A stretch of DNA of 64,000 nucleotides from CAXBNB01 sp965267535 (lineage in GTDB: Bacteria > Bacteroidota > Bacteroidia > Cytophagales > Cyclobacteriaceae): the NCBI GenBank assembly GCA_965267535.1, contig OZ254082.1, positions 1,984,001 through 2,048,000 of the forward strand, given 5' to 3'. Shown one piece after another: positions 25,001-32,511 of the stretch. Positions within the stretch are counted from its first letter, which is position 1. Each line of letters begins with the position of its first letter. A program made the translations under genes and the position numbers. The notes under the pieces were generated by a model that was not told where the DNA came from, did no database searches, and saw only the letters and a list, made by a program, of their open reading frames with translations.

Positions 25001-26591
25001 TCAGTGCATCCAGGCAGGCGGTTATGTTTATCTTTTCTTTATTCTCTCTAAAGTCAATGTTAAGCTGTCCGTCGAAAACGAGGTTTGGGTCTTTGGTTTT
25101 GAGCTTTCCTTCGAAGTAATCGTTGGCAAGTTGCCCGTCTGCATAGATGTTGGCGTAGGTATAGCCGCGAATGCCAATGCTATCTATGTTGGCTGTCATA
25201 GATAGTTCAGGGTTTTTAAATTCCTGTAATTTGCCATTTACTTGCCCGTTGAAGTATATCTCCTGATAGATGTCTTCTTTGTCAAGGATTTTGCCCAGAT
25301 CAAAATGTTGTAAACTTAGGTTTCCGGAAAAAAAAGTTTGTTTTTTACTGCCTAGCTTTAAGTTGATATCAGATTCTACAAAGCCAGCCTTGGTATCGAA
25401 AGCACCATTGGCTACAAAGTCGGTAGGAAACCCCTGAAACTCTCCGCGAAACGCAATAGTACCGGCGTTGAGCAGTTGCTGGTGTATCGATTCCGGAAAA
25501 TACTTAGTGAGGTCAGCAGGCTCGAGAGTAGCGTTTTTACAACTCAAATCGATGAAGGTTTCCTTGATTTTTGGTAGCCCAAAAAAGTTGAGATTACCAT
25601 CTATGGAGGTGTTTTTGCCGAACCTGAGTTGTATATTACTGGCCATAAGGTTGCCCACCTTGCCCTTGATCTGGCCGTCTATCTCGTAGAGTTCGTCGAT
25701 GTTCGCTACACTGGGAGCAAACAGAGCAATATCTCGTGAGCTGATAAACGAGCTGTCGAGGTTGATGTAAAAACTCACACTATCAGTGAAGTACCCGAGA
25801 GCCTGAGAAGAAGGGTACTGCAGACGAATGGAATCTTTAACCTGGCTGTGGTCGGTTTTCAAATTCATGTGTGCTAGCGACATGGATTGGTTACAGTAGC
25901 TGAAAAAGCCACTGAGAGCATGTATGTTGAGTTGATCGGTAAGATCTACGCCCTGCATATACACCAGTTCGAAAGTGATGGTGTCGTTTGATTGCGTAAA
26001 CTGATCGGCACGTGTGTTGATGTTTTTGTACCGAAAGTGATTGTAGTCTTTACCTTCAGTGATAGCGGGTTTAGTCAGGTTGCTGTAGGTGAACGCACCG
26101 TCGTTTACAGTGATCGACCCGATGGTAAGTTTTGAGGAAGACTTACTGGTTTTGTTTTTTCTCAACTGGCCTATGAGTCGGGTTATATTCAAGCCGGTGC
26201 TGTCGCTGGTTTTAATCAGCCGGATGTCAGGCTTGTCGAGTTCCAGCTCTTCCAGTTTTATTTTACGCTCCATGATGAGCGTATAGAGGCTTATGTTGGC
26301 CTGAAGCTTATCCGTAGCGATAAGGGCAGAGTCCAGTTCGTCGTATACGGCTATGTCTTCCAGTATAAACTTGTCGTACCAGGTAAGGTTAGCATAGCCT
26401 ATTTCGATCCGGAAGTCAGTCTGAGAAGCCAGGCTTTTCGTAATCGTATTCAGAATACGGGTTTGTACAGCGGGGATTTGTATCACAGTGATGATCAAAC
26501 CAAAAAACACCAATATGAATATAGGTATGGCCAGCAACCATTGGTGCCATTTTTTTCCAAATCCATCCTTCGGTGTTGTGGGTTTGTTCAT
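22014..26591 (-). CDS. TamB-like translocation and assembly module protein
   Basis: This 1525-residue protein is anchored by one N-terminal helix (about residues 15-38, LLAIPIFILVFFGLIITVI). The long body is made of AsmA/TamB-type beta repeats (NLTWYDKFILEDIAVYD, LTIGSITVNDGAFTYSN and similar). The last 400 residues form the TamB/DUF490 domain (IPIGELSEYNVEQKDYISF, GYNFTLYNIINKEFDIQKGSSISWYG split over the region, LPVTRGGGFAD-like end). TamB bridges the inner membrane and outer membrane and serves outer-membrane assembly or lipid transport. Its partner TamA-type BamA homologue is not in the window. A -7 element TAATTTTG lies at 26616-26609. Confidence 0.9.
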   Translation of the reverse strand: MNKPTTPKDGFGKKWHQWLLAIPIFILVFFGLIITVIQIPAVQTRILNTITKSLASQTDFRIEIGYANLTWYDKFILEDIAVYDELDSALIATDKLQANISLYTLIMERKIKLEELELDKPDIRLIKTSDSTGLNITRLIGQLRKNKTSKSSSKLTIGSITVNDGAFTYSNLTKPAITEGKDYNHFRYKNINTRADQFTQSNDTITFELVYMQGVDLTDQLNIHALSGFFSYCNQSMSLAHMNLKTDHSQVKDSIRLQYPSSQALGYFTDSVSFYINLDSSFISSRDIALFAPSVANIDELYEIDGQIKGKVGNLMASNIQLRFGKNTSIDGNLNFFGLPKIKETFIDLSCKNATLEPADLTKYFPESIHQQLLNAGTIAFRGEFQGFPTDFVANGAFDTKAGFVESDINLKLGSKKQTFFSGNLSLQHFDLGKILDKEDIYQEIYFNGQVNGKLQEFKNPELSMTANIDSIGIRGYTYANIYADGQLANDYFEGKLKTKDPNLVFDGQLNIDFRENKEKINITACLDALKLKPLGFAEKDIFISSHINADLEGFHIDSLKGFANLENTKLLIESDLLQFDSIKFISQKNNNERIIALETDGLSAQAKGDFKNSNVVKEINDLYKELRLNLINDEEQITTYYEQKEVEEAESFEVELKINFWDANRFIQPFRPDIKVSKNLIFDGHLTSDNTSIVTLNSVLDTLAIGDNLLLKNQLDIFISKKHNQRNTLASFFISSNEQQWNENSRTDNIYFETIWSNDHMDLEFNLAQENLDNNLDLKAGVDFLQDSILFYFKKSDIQALGKYWSFDSANQVIFHNDKFIFDNVSLRQDDQSIAVNGILSNVPSEQLHVDIRNFSVKSLNTISPIEISGIVDGNIDINMLEDDILIGSNIKAQSFYIEDFLVGDIDCFSDWENNRDRLGLNFTVNRSDKRIIDVMGYFYPMRDGNQLDMQADFDNANLNIIQPFIKDYFTNLSGLASGSFYISGTPTAPILDSKNKPGTITDGHITINYTNTTYTFSGGIVFEENQIGVDNLKLVDSRNNEATFNGGIFHDGFQHFILDIAGQYNNFKLLGTGPKDNSLYYGTAFATGNINILGAVNNLQIKAYAKTNKGTRISIPIGELSEYNVEQKDYISFVDLSDPEHQKRIAQIAEEEINLKGLKLDFEIEVTNDAYTELIFDVKSGDIIRGRGNGNIKLLIDPYGDFNMFGDLQIESGGYNFTLYNIINKEFDIQKGSSISWYGDPYGAQLNIHARYRQLASLAPILNVTSNDSKVRTKYPSIVDLYLNGNLMSPEISFDIDIQDYPDNIFSEGNLIPVEDKVRAFKSRLDANEQEMKRQVFSLVILRKFSPENSFQVNTSQTFGNSLSEFVSNQLSYWATQVDENLEVDVNLAGLSDEALNTFQLRLSYSFLDGRLKVTRGGGFADEQNHSDISSIIGDWTVEYLLTPDGRFRAKMYSRSNANSYTSRELGNNNNETGFSFQYIRSFDQLKDLLIETRKKNLPPTDEEPSTKSEAIREEEEPEPSSK

Positions 26592-26790
26592 AGTGAAGGT
26601 TAAAGGCGCAAAATTAAATGTTAATGCTTAGAATTTCTTTTTCGGAACCCCTTAATTACTAAATGCCTGAAGTAAGAAAAAAGTTGATAAACCGGGCAAA
26701 AGCAGAAATAATGGGTGGGGGTATAAAAAAAGTTGGTTTGTGCTGTCATCTCTCTACGAGTAACGTATTTTTGTGCCAATTTTTTTTACT

Positions 26791-27795
26791 ATGGATATTA
26801 ATATTTTAGCTATAGAGTCGTCATGCGACGAAACTTCAGCAGCAGTGCTGAAAAACGGACAGGTACTTTCCAATATCATTGCTACACAAAAAGTACATGA
26901 AAAGTACGGAGGTGTAGTGCCTGAGCTGGCTTCTCGCGCACATCAGCAGCAGATCGTGCCTGTGGTAGATCATGCTTTGTCTGAGGCGGGTGTTTCCAGA
27001 ACGGACCTATCGGCAGTGGCTTACACGCAGGGGCCGGGTTTGCTGGGAGCTTTGCTTGTGGGGTCATCATTTGCTAAGTCACTTAGTTTGGGGCTGGATA
27101 TTCCTCTGTTGTCTGTCAACCACATGCAAGCCCATATATTGGCTCATTTTATAGAAGATCCTAAGCCTGCATTTCCTTTCCTCTGTCTGACTGTAAGCGG
27201 AGGTCATACGCAGCTGGTGCGGATCGAGGAAGATCTGAATATGACCATACTGGGAGAAACCCGAGACGATGCTGTGGGCGAAGCGTTTGATAAATCGGCA
27301 AAAATACTGGGGCTAAACTACCCAGGAGGGCCTTTGATAGACAAGTATGCCAAAGAAGGCAACCCGCATGCATTTCAGTTTTCAGAGACTTCTATGCCTG
27401 ATCTGGATTATTCTTTTAGCGGAATCAAAACATCTATTTTGTATTTTTTACAAAAAGAGATGAGAAAAAATGGTCAGTTTATTGCTGAGAATATGGCCGA
27501 CCTTTGTGCCAGTATTCAGCATAGTCTGATAGCTATGCTAATGGAAAAATTGATAAAAGCGGCAGAGCAGGAGGGGATCAGCGAAATCGCTATAGCCGGG
27601 GGAGTGTCGGCCAACTCTGGTTTGCGCGATACGTTGCTCAAAACAGGTGAAGAAAAAGGGTGGAATGTCTACATTCCCAAATTTGAATACTGTACAGACA
27701 ATGCAGCCATGATAGGTATGGCGGCTCATTTCAAGTTTTTGAAGGGTGATTTTTCGCCGCTTAGCGCTGCTCCCATGCCACGCATGCCGTTTTAG
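26791..27795 (+). CDS. tsaD: tRNA N6-adenosine threonylcarbamoyltransferase
   Basis: TsaD makes t6A at position 37 of ANN-decoding tRNAs. Start taken at ATG 26791 (MDINILAIESSCDET); a GTG 18 bases upstream adds residues absent from the family and overlaps the -7 element TATTTTTG (26766-26773). The 334-residue protein has AIESSCDETS, the metal-binding HMQAH, LTVSGGHTQL, DDAVGEAFDK and GGVSANSGLR, then DNAAMIGMAAHF. All are standard. The gene diverges from tamB and is followed by smpB. Confidence 0.96.
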   Translation: MDINILAIESSCDETSAAVLKNGQVLSNIIATQKVHEKYGGVVPELASRAHQQQIVPVVDHALSEAGVSRTDLSAVAYTQGPGLLGALLVGSSFAKSLSLGLDIPLLSVNHMQAHILAHFIEDPKPAFPFLCLTVSGGHTQLVRIEEDLNMTILGETRDDAVGEAFDKSAKILGLNYPGGPLIDKYAKEGNPHAFQFSETSMPDLDYSFSGIKTSILYFLQKEMRKNGQFIAENMADLCASIQHSLIAMLMEKLIKAAEQEGISEIAIAGGVSANSGLRDTLLKTGEEKGWNVYIPKFEYCTDNAAMIGMAAHFKFLKGDFSPLSAAPMPRMPF

Positions 27796-27869
27796 AAAAA
27801 AAACTCCAGAAAGCATCGGGAGTTTATCCCCGGATTTGGACTATATTAGAATTAAATAACGAAAGCAAG

Positions 27870-28337
27870 ATGGCCAAGGAGAAGAAAAGGTTTAGCAATG
27901 ATGTGAATATAAAAAACCGAAAAGCGAGTTTTGAGTATGCTTTTATAGATAAGTATATAGCAGGTATAGTGCTGAAAGGCACAGAAATAAAGTCGATAAA
28001 GGAAGGAAAGGCGAGTTTGCAGGAGGCATATTGCTACATACACAACGAGGAAATCTATATCAAAGGAATGCATATATCGGTATTTAGCGAGGGCACTTAC
28101 AACAATCATGACCCGCTGCGCGAACGCAAGCTCCTGCTATCTAAGGCCGAAATCAGAAAAATAAATGCAAAATTTACCGAAAAAGGGTTGGCTATTGTTC
28201 CACTTCGGTTGTTTGTGAATGGAAGAGGCCTGGCCAAGTTGGAAATAGCTTTGGCAAAAGGAAAGAAAATACACGATAAGAGGGATTCTATAAAAGAAAA
28301 AGACCTCAGGCGCGAAATGGAAAGAAGTAAATACTGA
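27870..28337 (+). CDS. smpB: SsrA-binding protein
   Basis: SmpB binds tmRNA and rescues stalled ribosomes. The 155-residue protein has NRKASFEYAFIDKYIAGIVLKGTEIKSI, the diagnostic TEIKSIREG-type loop, LQEAYCYI and a basic, partly disordered C-terminal tail (HDKRDSIKEKDLRREMERSKY region). The tail enters the decoding site in known structures. tmRNA itself is not seen in the window. It lies 74 bases after tsaD and 5 bases before the NlpC-like gene, so these two may be co-transcribed. Confidence 0.95.
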   Translation: MAKEKKRFSNDVNIKNRKASFEYAFIDKYIAGIVLKGTEIKSIKEGKASLQEAYCYIHNEEIYIKGMHISVFSEGTYNNHDPLRERKLLLSKAEIRKINAKFTEKGLAIVPLRLFVNGRGLAKLEIALAKGKKIHDKRDSIKEKDLRREMERSKY

Positions 28338-28342
28338 TACGA

Positions 28343-29098
28343 ATGGAGGAAGCAGAAAAGGGTATTTGCAGGCTGGCTATCATAGCCATGTACAGCTCAC
28401 CTTCGGATGATGCCGCTATGGTTTCTCAGCTGTTGTTTGGAGAGCACTACACTGTGCTGGACAAAGAGCCTCACTGGCTCAAAATATCTCTGCATTTTGA
28501 TCAGTCGGAAGGTTGGATTCGGGCAGATCAGCACGAACCAATTTCTTCGCAGTATTTTGAACAAATCAATAATTCTGACTACAAGGTATGCACCGACTTG
28601 GTGGGTAAGATTTTTTTCAAAAAACGCCATGTCAACATCGTATTGGGAAGTATACTTCCTATTTCTACCAATGAACTTTTTAAAGTAGAAGAACAGGTTG
28701 CTTTCAACGGTTCTGCTAAGAGCCTGAGCCAAAAGCGTGAATGGGAGTTTTTTGCCTCCATAGCATCAATGTATATGTATACGCCTTACCTCAAAGGCGG
28801 AAAGTCTCCTTTTGGTATCGATGCTGAGGGTATGGTTCAGCAGATATTCAAAGTGTGTGGGTATAGATTGCCTCGCACCCGGCAGCAGCAATTGCGTGTG
28901 GGAGAGGACGTACAACAGTTAGCCTCAGTACAGCCGGGTGATATCGTATACACCAAAGACGAAGGAAATCGGTCAGCTTATGTGGTATTGACAGAGGGAA
29001 TGGCCATAGGTATATCAGGAGGTGTTGTACGAAAGTTGCCCCTCGATTCTTTGTCAGCCGCAGTAGATACCATCAGGCGTATACCTCACTTTAGCTGA
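28343..29098 (+). CDS. NlpC/P60-like protein lacking the catalytic triad
   Basis: The 251-residue protein has two N-terminal SH3-like segments (about 10-65 and 80-125). A C40 peptidase-like domain follows (about 135-250). In active relatives YLWGGKSPFGIDCSGF, HVGI and IIHASG carry the Cys, His and third residue. Here the matching places read YLKGGKSPFGIDAEGM (Ala161), SAYVVL (Ala212) and AIGISG (Gly223), so all three are gone while the scaffold is kept. It has no signal peptide. It could be a binding or regulatory pseudoenzyme. It lies 5 bases after smpB. Confidence 0.82.
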   Translation: MEEAEKGICRLAIIAMYSSPSDDAAMVSQLLFGEHYTVLDKEPHWLKISLHFDQSEGWIRADQHEPISSQYFEQINNSDYKVCTDLVGKIFFKKRHVNIVLGSILPISTNELFKVEEQVAFNGSAKSLSQKREWEFFASIASMYMYTPYLKGGKSPFGIDAEGMVQQIFKVCGYRLPRTRQQQLRVGEDVQQLASVQPGDIVYTKDEGNRSAYVVLTEGMAIGISGGVVRKLPLDSLSAAVDTIRRIPHFS

Positions 29099-29371
29099 TT
29101 AGCCTGTGGTTGCAGGTTTTAGATAATTACAACCAACTATACCTTTTTTCCTTAATATTACCTATTTTCATGCCCCTGATCGAGAGCCATACCTTTACGG
29201 TTGCACGATAAGGGTGATGACTCACCAAACAGTTTTTGATATAGCATATTGAAAAGGACAGTAGTATCCTTTTCCTTACTATAGTGTTTTTGAATAAATA
29301 TGACAAGCAATAGATAGACAACAAGGGGCGAATAGGAGCGTAAGGGATAACTGAAGGTTAACGCAAGTCTT
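29099..29371. other. Intergenic region with a perfect hairpin
   Basis: GAAAAGGA (29251-29258) and TCCTTTTC (29267-29274) form an 8-bp stem with an 8-base loop. No T-tract follows. The rest of the 273 bases shows no gene; a 65-codon minus-strand frame has no recognisable content. Confidence 0.5.
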
Positions 29372-29881
29372 ATGAACGATCGCGTACTAGTACTGAATCA
29401 GGATTATACTCCACTCACATTGTGCTCTGTGAGTAGGGCATTCTTGTTGGTGTATTTGGAAAAGGCAGAGTTACTGGCTGCTGATAAAAATGCTTTTTTA
29501 CACTCCGTATCAGCGTCATTTCCCAAGCCCTCGGTGATCAAAATAAAGAACTACGTGCATGTGCCGTATAAGGGAGTAGTGCTTACCCGTTACAATATTT
29601 TTAAGCGCGACGGTTATCAATGTCAATACTGTGGCACTACCAAAGATCTTACTTTGGATCATTTAATTCCACGATCGAAGGGAGGGAAGTCTACCTGGAA
29701 TAACCTGGTAACAGCCTGCAAAAGGTGCAATTCCAAAAAAGGAGACAGTACACCCCAGGAAGCAGGATTGGTGCTGAAGAAGCCCCCATTCAAACCTTCT
29801 TATGTCATGTTTTTGAAAAACAGTGCGGGAGCTGTTCGCGACGATTGGGAACCGTACCTGAAAAAAACAGCTGTGGCTTAG
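29372..29881 (+). CDS. HNH endonuclease
   Basis: The 169-residue protein has an N-terminal segment (NDRVLVLNQDYTPL) typical of the chromosomal HNH family in Bacteroidota and actinobacteria, and a zinc-bound HNH core. CQYC (Cys84, Cys87) and CKRC (Cys116, Cys119) bind zinc, while LDHLIP (Asp96-His97) and the following NNLV supply the nuclease residues. Its natural role is unknown; it is not next to a phage or restriction gene. Its 3' end overlaps the convergent CAP gene by 4 bases. Confidence 0.87.
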   Translation: MNDRVLVLNQDYTPLTLCSVSRAFLLVYLEKAELLAADKNAFLHSVSASFPKPSVIKIKNYVHVPYKGVVLTRYNIFKRDGYQCQYCGTTKDLTLDHLIPRSKGGKSTWNNLVTACKRCNSKKGDSTPQEAGLVLKKPPFKPSYVMFLKNSAGAVRDDWEPYLKKTAVA

Positions 29882-30369
29882 TAAGGCTTTTCGCCTACAT
29901 AGTTGCCCGGCGGGTCATAGTTACATACCCAGGTTACCATGCCGTTGCATTCTACTTTGGCACATCCTACCTTGGTTGTGTTTTTCCATACCACCTGCGT
30001 ATAGTGACCGCATACAGCACCGGACTTGCATTTATTTTTGGCATAGTTGTAGTCCTTTTTTTCTGCTGCCCATGAGTCTACAGCATCGGCGGCTGAGTAA
30101 TATCCTTTAGTGCCCTTAAATAAGTTTTCACCGTGTCCGTTTCCACTGTGTTCAAATGCGCACCCTTTTTCTTTGAGTTTCATGGCCCATGTGTTGGCGT
30201 CTTCAGCCAGTTCGTCAGAATATTCGATTTCGCCTACACCCACTTCCGCACGCCAATAGTTGTGACGCAGCAGGATATCATTTATTTCTACTTCATTAGC
30301 AGGTTGTGCGTTGGATGTAAACGATAAAAGCGTGATAATTGCAACGCTTAGTAGGGATATTGATCTCAT
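29878..30369 (-). CDS. Secreted CAP (SCP/PR-1) domain protein
   Basis: The 163-residue protein has a signal peptide (SLLSVAIITLLSFTSNA, cleavage near residue 21). A complete CAP domain follows: ILLRHNYWRAEVGV, AFEHSG, GENLF, CGHYTQVVWKNTTKVGCA and WVCNYDPPGNY. The His residues of HNYWR, EHSG and GHYTQ are the usual cavity residues. Bacterial CAP proteins are secreted and of mostly unknown function. The stop codon overlaps the convergent HNH gene by 4 bases. Confidence 0.9.
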   Translation of the reverse strand: MRSISLLSVAIITLLSFTSNAQPANEVEINDILLRHNYWRAEVGVGEIEYSDELAEDANTWAMKLKEKGCAFEHSGNGHGENLFKGTKGYYSAADAVDSWAAEKKDYNYAKNKCKSGAVCGHYTQVVWKNTTKVGCAKVECNGMVTWVCNYDPPGNYVGEKPY

Positions 30370-30472
30370 ACGTTTTTATAGCTTATAAAACGAGTGGAAT
30401 TTACTACAATATAAACTCAAGAAAAACTCAATTATTGTTTTTTAGATAAAATCACATAAACAAATACCTGTT

Positions 30473-31099
30473 ATGGAGCAAAGCAAGGCTATTGATACTA
30501 TTATTTTCGATTTGGGAGGAGTGCTTATCGACTGGAATCCGGAGTATGTCTATCTGGATGTGTTTAATGGAGACAGAGATAAGATGAAATGGTTTTTTGA
30601 TCATATATGCACATCGGATTGGAATGAGGAGCAAGATGCCGGTCATAGCCTGCAGCAGGCGACCGAAGAACGTGTTGCGATGTTTCCGGAGCATGAGGAG
30701 CTTATTCGTATGTACTATGGCAGATGGGAGGAAATGCTCGGAGGGGCAATACAACCAACAGTAGAAGTGCTACGTGCCGTGGTGGACAATGATGCTTATC
30801 GCGTATATGCGCTGACAAACTGGAGTGCTGAGACTTTTCCTATTGCCCTGGAACGGTTCGATTTCCTACACTGGTTCGAGGGTATTGTGGTTTCGGGTAC
30901 CGAAAAAACAAGAAAACCTTTTCGGGATATTTATGAATTGATATTGGAAAGGTACGGAATTGATGCTCATAAAGCCGTTTTTATAGATGATAACCTTCGC
31001 AATGTAGAGGCTGCCAGGGAGTTGGGTATTCATGCTATCCATTTTACAGGAGCAGATGATTTGAAAAAGGCATTGGCTTCTTATGGCGTGACGGTTTAG
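30473..31099 (+). CDS. HAD-IA family hydrolase
   Basis: The 208-residue protein is a HAD superfamily phosphatase-like enzyme. Motif I is FDLGGVLID with nucleophile Asp13; the +2 acid of the canonical DxD is replaced by Gly15, as in the YihX-like subgroup (from memory). Motif II is ALTNWS, motif III includes KPFRDIY, and motif IV is FIDDNLRNVEAA. The helical cap lies at about residues 25-95. The substrate is not predictable. The gene is followed 11 bases later by a DUF456 gene. Confidence 0.88.
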   Translation: MEQSKAIDTIIFDLGGVLIDWNPEYVYLDVFNGDRDKMKWFFDHICTSDWNEEQDAGHSLQQATEERVAMFPEHEELIRMYYGRWEEMLGGAIQPTVEVLRAVVDNDAYRVYALTNWSAETFPIALERFDFLHWFEGIVVSGTEKTRKPFRDIYELILERYGIDAHKAVFIDDNLRNVEAARELGIHAIHFTGADDLKKALASYGVTV

Positions 31100-31110
31100 T
31101 TTTTTCCTTT

Positions 31111-31587
31111 ATGGATGTTGTCATCACCATAATTAGTGTTGCGGTGTTGCTTTGCAGCATCATTGGCTGCCTGCTACCGGTGTTGCCCGGGCCTCCTTTG
31201 GGTTATTTGGCATTGCTTATTCTTCAGCTACGATCCGAACCTCCTTTCTCTACTACTTTTATGATGGTTTGGGCGGCTATTACTGTTGTCGTTTTTCTAC
31301 TCGATTATGTAATTCCCCCACTTACTACCCGCAAGTTTGGAGGTAGTAAATATGGAATGTTGGGCAGTACTGCAGGCCTGATCCTCGGCTTGTTGTTTTT
31401 TCCACCCTTTGGGTTGATTGTAGGAGCTTTTGTGGGTGCTTTCCTGGGAGAGCTATTTCACGGACAAAATAGAGATCATGCCTTGCGGTCTGCTTTAGGG
31501 TCTTTTGTAGGCTTTCTCACCGGTAGTTTATTGAAGTTGGTTGTGGTGTTTACTATGGGGTACTATCTGGTGACTTCCCTGTGGTAG
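31111..31587 (+). CDS. DUF456 family membrane protein
   Basis: The 158-residue protein is hydrophobic throughout, with about four membrane segments. PVLPGPPLGYLALL near residue 25, YVIPPLTTRKFGGSKYGMLG and GAFVGAFLGEL match the DUF456 pattern (glycine-rich helices). Function is unknown. Its last 35 bases overlap the 3' end of the convergent pseudouridine synthase gene. Confidence 0.85.
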   Translation: MDVVITIISVAVLLCSIIGCLLPVLPGPPLGYLALLILQLRSEPPFSTTFMMVWAAITVVVFLLDYVIPPLTTRKFGGSKYGMLGSTAGLILGLLFFPPFGLIVGAFVGAFLGELFHGQNRDHALRSALGSFVGFLTGSLLKLVVVFTMGYYLVTSLW

Positions 31588-32314
31588 TTTTTTTGGTATC
31601 GAACAGCATCATGTCCATCATTCGCTGAAATTCACTTTGCACTTCGGCGGTCAGACTTACTGGTTTTTTAGTTACAGGATGCTCAAAGTGGATTTTGCGT
31701 GCGTGTAGCAGCATGGTGTTCATGTTCCATTGGTGGGTAAAGAACCTGTTTTGTTTGTTGCATCCATGCGTACGGTCGGCTATGATAGGGTGAAATATGT
31801 GTGCAAAGTGTTTGCGAATCTGGTGAGTACGCCCTGTTACGGGTTTTATCTCTACGAGTGAGTATCTGGAGGTGGCGTGTTTTCCATGGGGCACAGGTAG
31901 TTCGGCTTTATCCAGAGTTTGGTAGTGTGTTACAGCTTCCTGACTTTTTCCCGATTCGTTGCACAGCGGGTAGTCTATGGTGCCACTATCGTCTGTATAG
32001 CCTCTTACAATAGCCCAGTATATTTTGTCTACTTTGCGAGCGGCAAATTCTGCCTGCATTTCTTTATGAACCTGTTCGCTAAGGGCAAAGAGCAGAATAC
32101 CACTGGTTTTTCTGTCTAGCCGGTGGATAGGATAGACGTTTTTTCCGACTATGTTTCTTACTTCCTGCAGGGCAAAACGAGTTGCGTCTTTGGCTATAGG
32201 TGTACGGTGTACCAGTAGCCCGTGAGGTTTGTTTATTGCTACCAGAAATTCATCCTGATAGAGGATATTGATATCGGAGTTGTCGAGTGGGGTGTTTGGA
32301 GTAGAGCTTTGCAA
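31553..32314 (-). CDS. RluA-family pseudouridine synthase (TruC-like)
   Basis: The 253-residue enzyme isomerises uridine to pseudouridine in RNA. HRLDRKTSG holds the catalytic aspartate Asp67. LVAINKPHGLLVH, GRTHQIRKHF and the downstream HARKIHFEHP are family landmarks. There is no S4 domain and the shape is that of TruC/RluA single-domain enzymes, which modify tRNA position 65 in E. coli. The exact target here cannot be assigned. The 3' end overlaps the convergent DUF456 gene by 35 bases. Confidence 0.9.
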   Translation of the reverse strand: MQSSTPNTPLDNSDINILYQDEFLVAINKPHGLLVHRTPIAKDATRFALQEVRNIVGKNVYPIHRLDRKTSGILLFALSEQVHKEMQAEFAARKVDKIYWAIVRGYTDDSGTIDYPLCNESGKSQEAVTHYQTLDKAELPVPHGKHATSRYSLVEIKPVTGRTHQIRKHFAHIFHPIIADRTHGCNKQNRFFTHQWNMNTMLLHARKIHFEHPVTKKPVSLTAEVQSEFQRMMDMMLFDTKKTTTGKSPDSTP

Positions 32315-32511
32315 GCGAATGGGTAAATGAAATGGTTAGTAGTACTCGAAAACCTTCAAAGTTTGATGGACTTTTGGTGGTTTGTCAAAGCAAATTTATT
32401 TTATTTAGTCTGATTAATAGGGTTAAGCAGGGAGTGTTTTTTGAATGAATACATTCTCCTGGTATTTTCTCTATTTTAGGATTTGCCAACAGATACTAAA
32501 CCAACACTATT

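Noticed and set aside
26773..26790. GTG start six codons upstream of tsaD ATG
   Set aside because: The six added residues are not part of the TsaD family N-terminus and the GTG overlaps the -7 promoter element.
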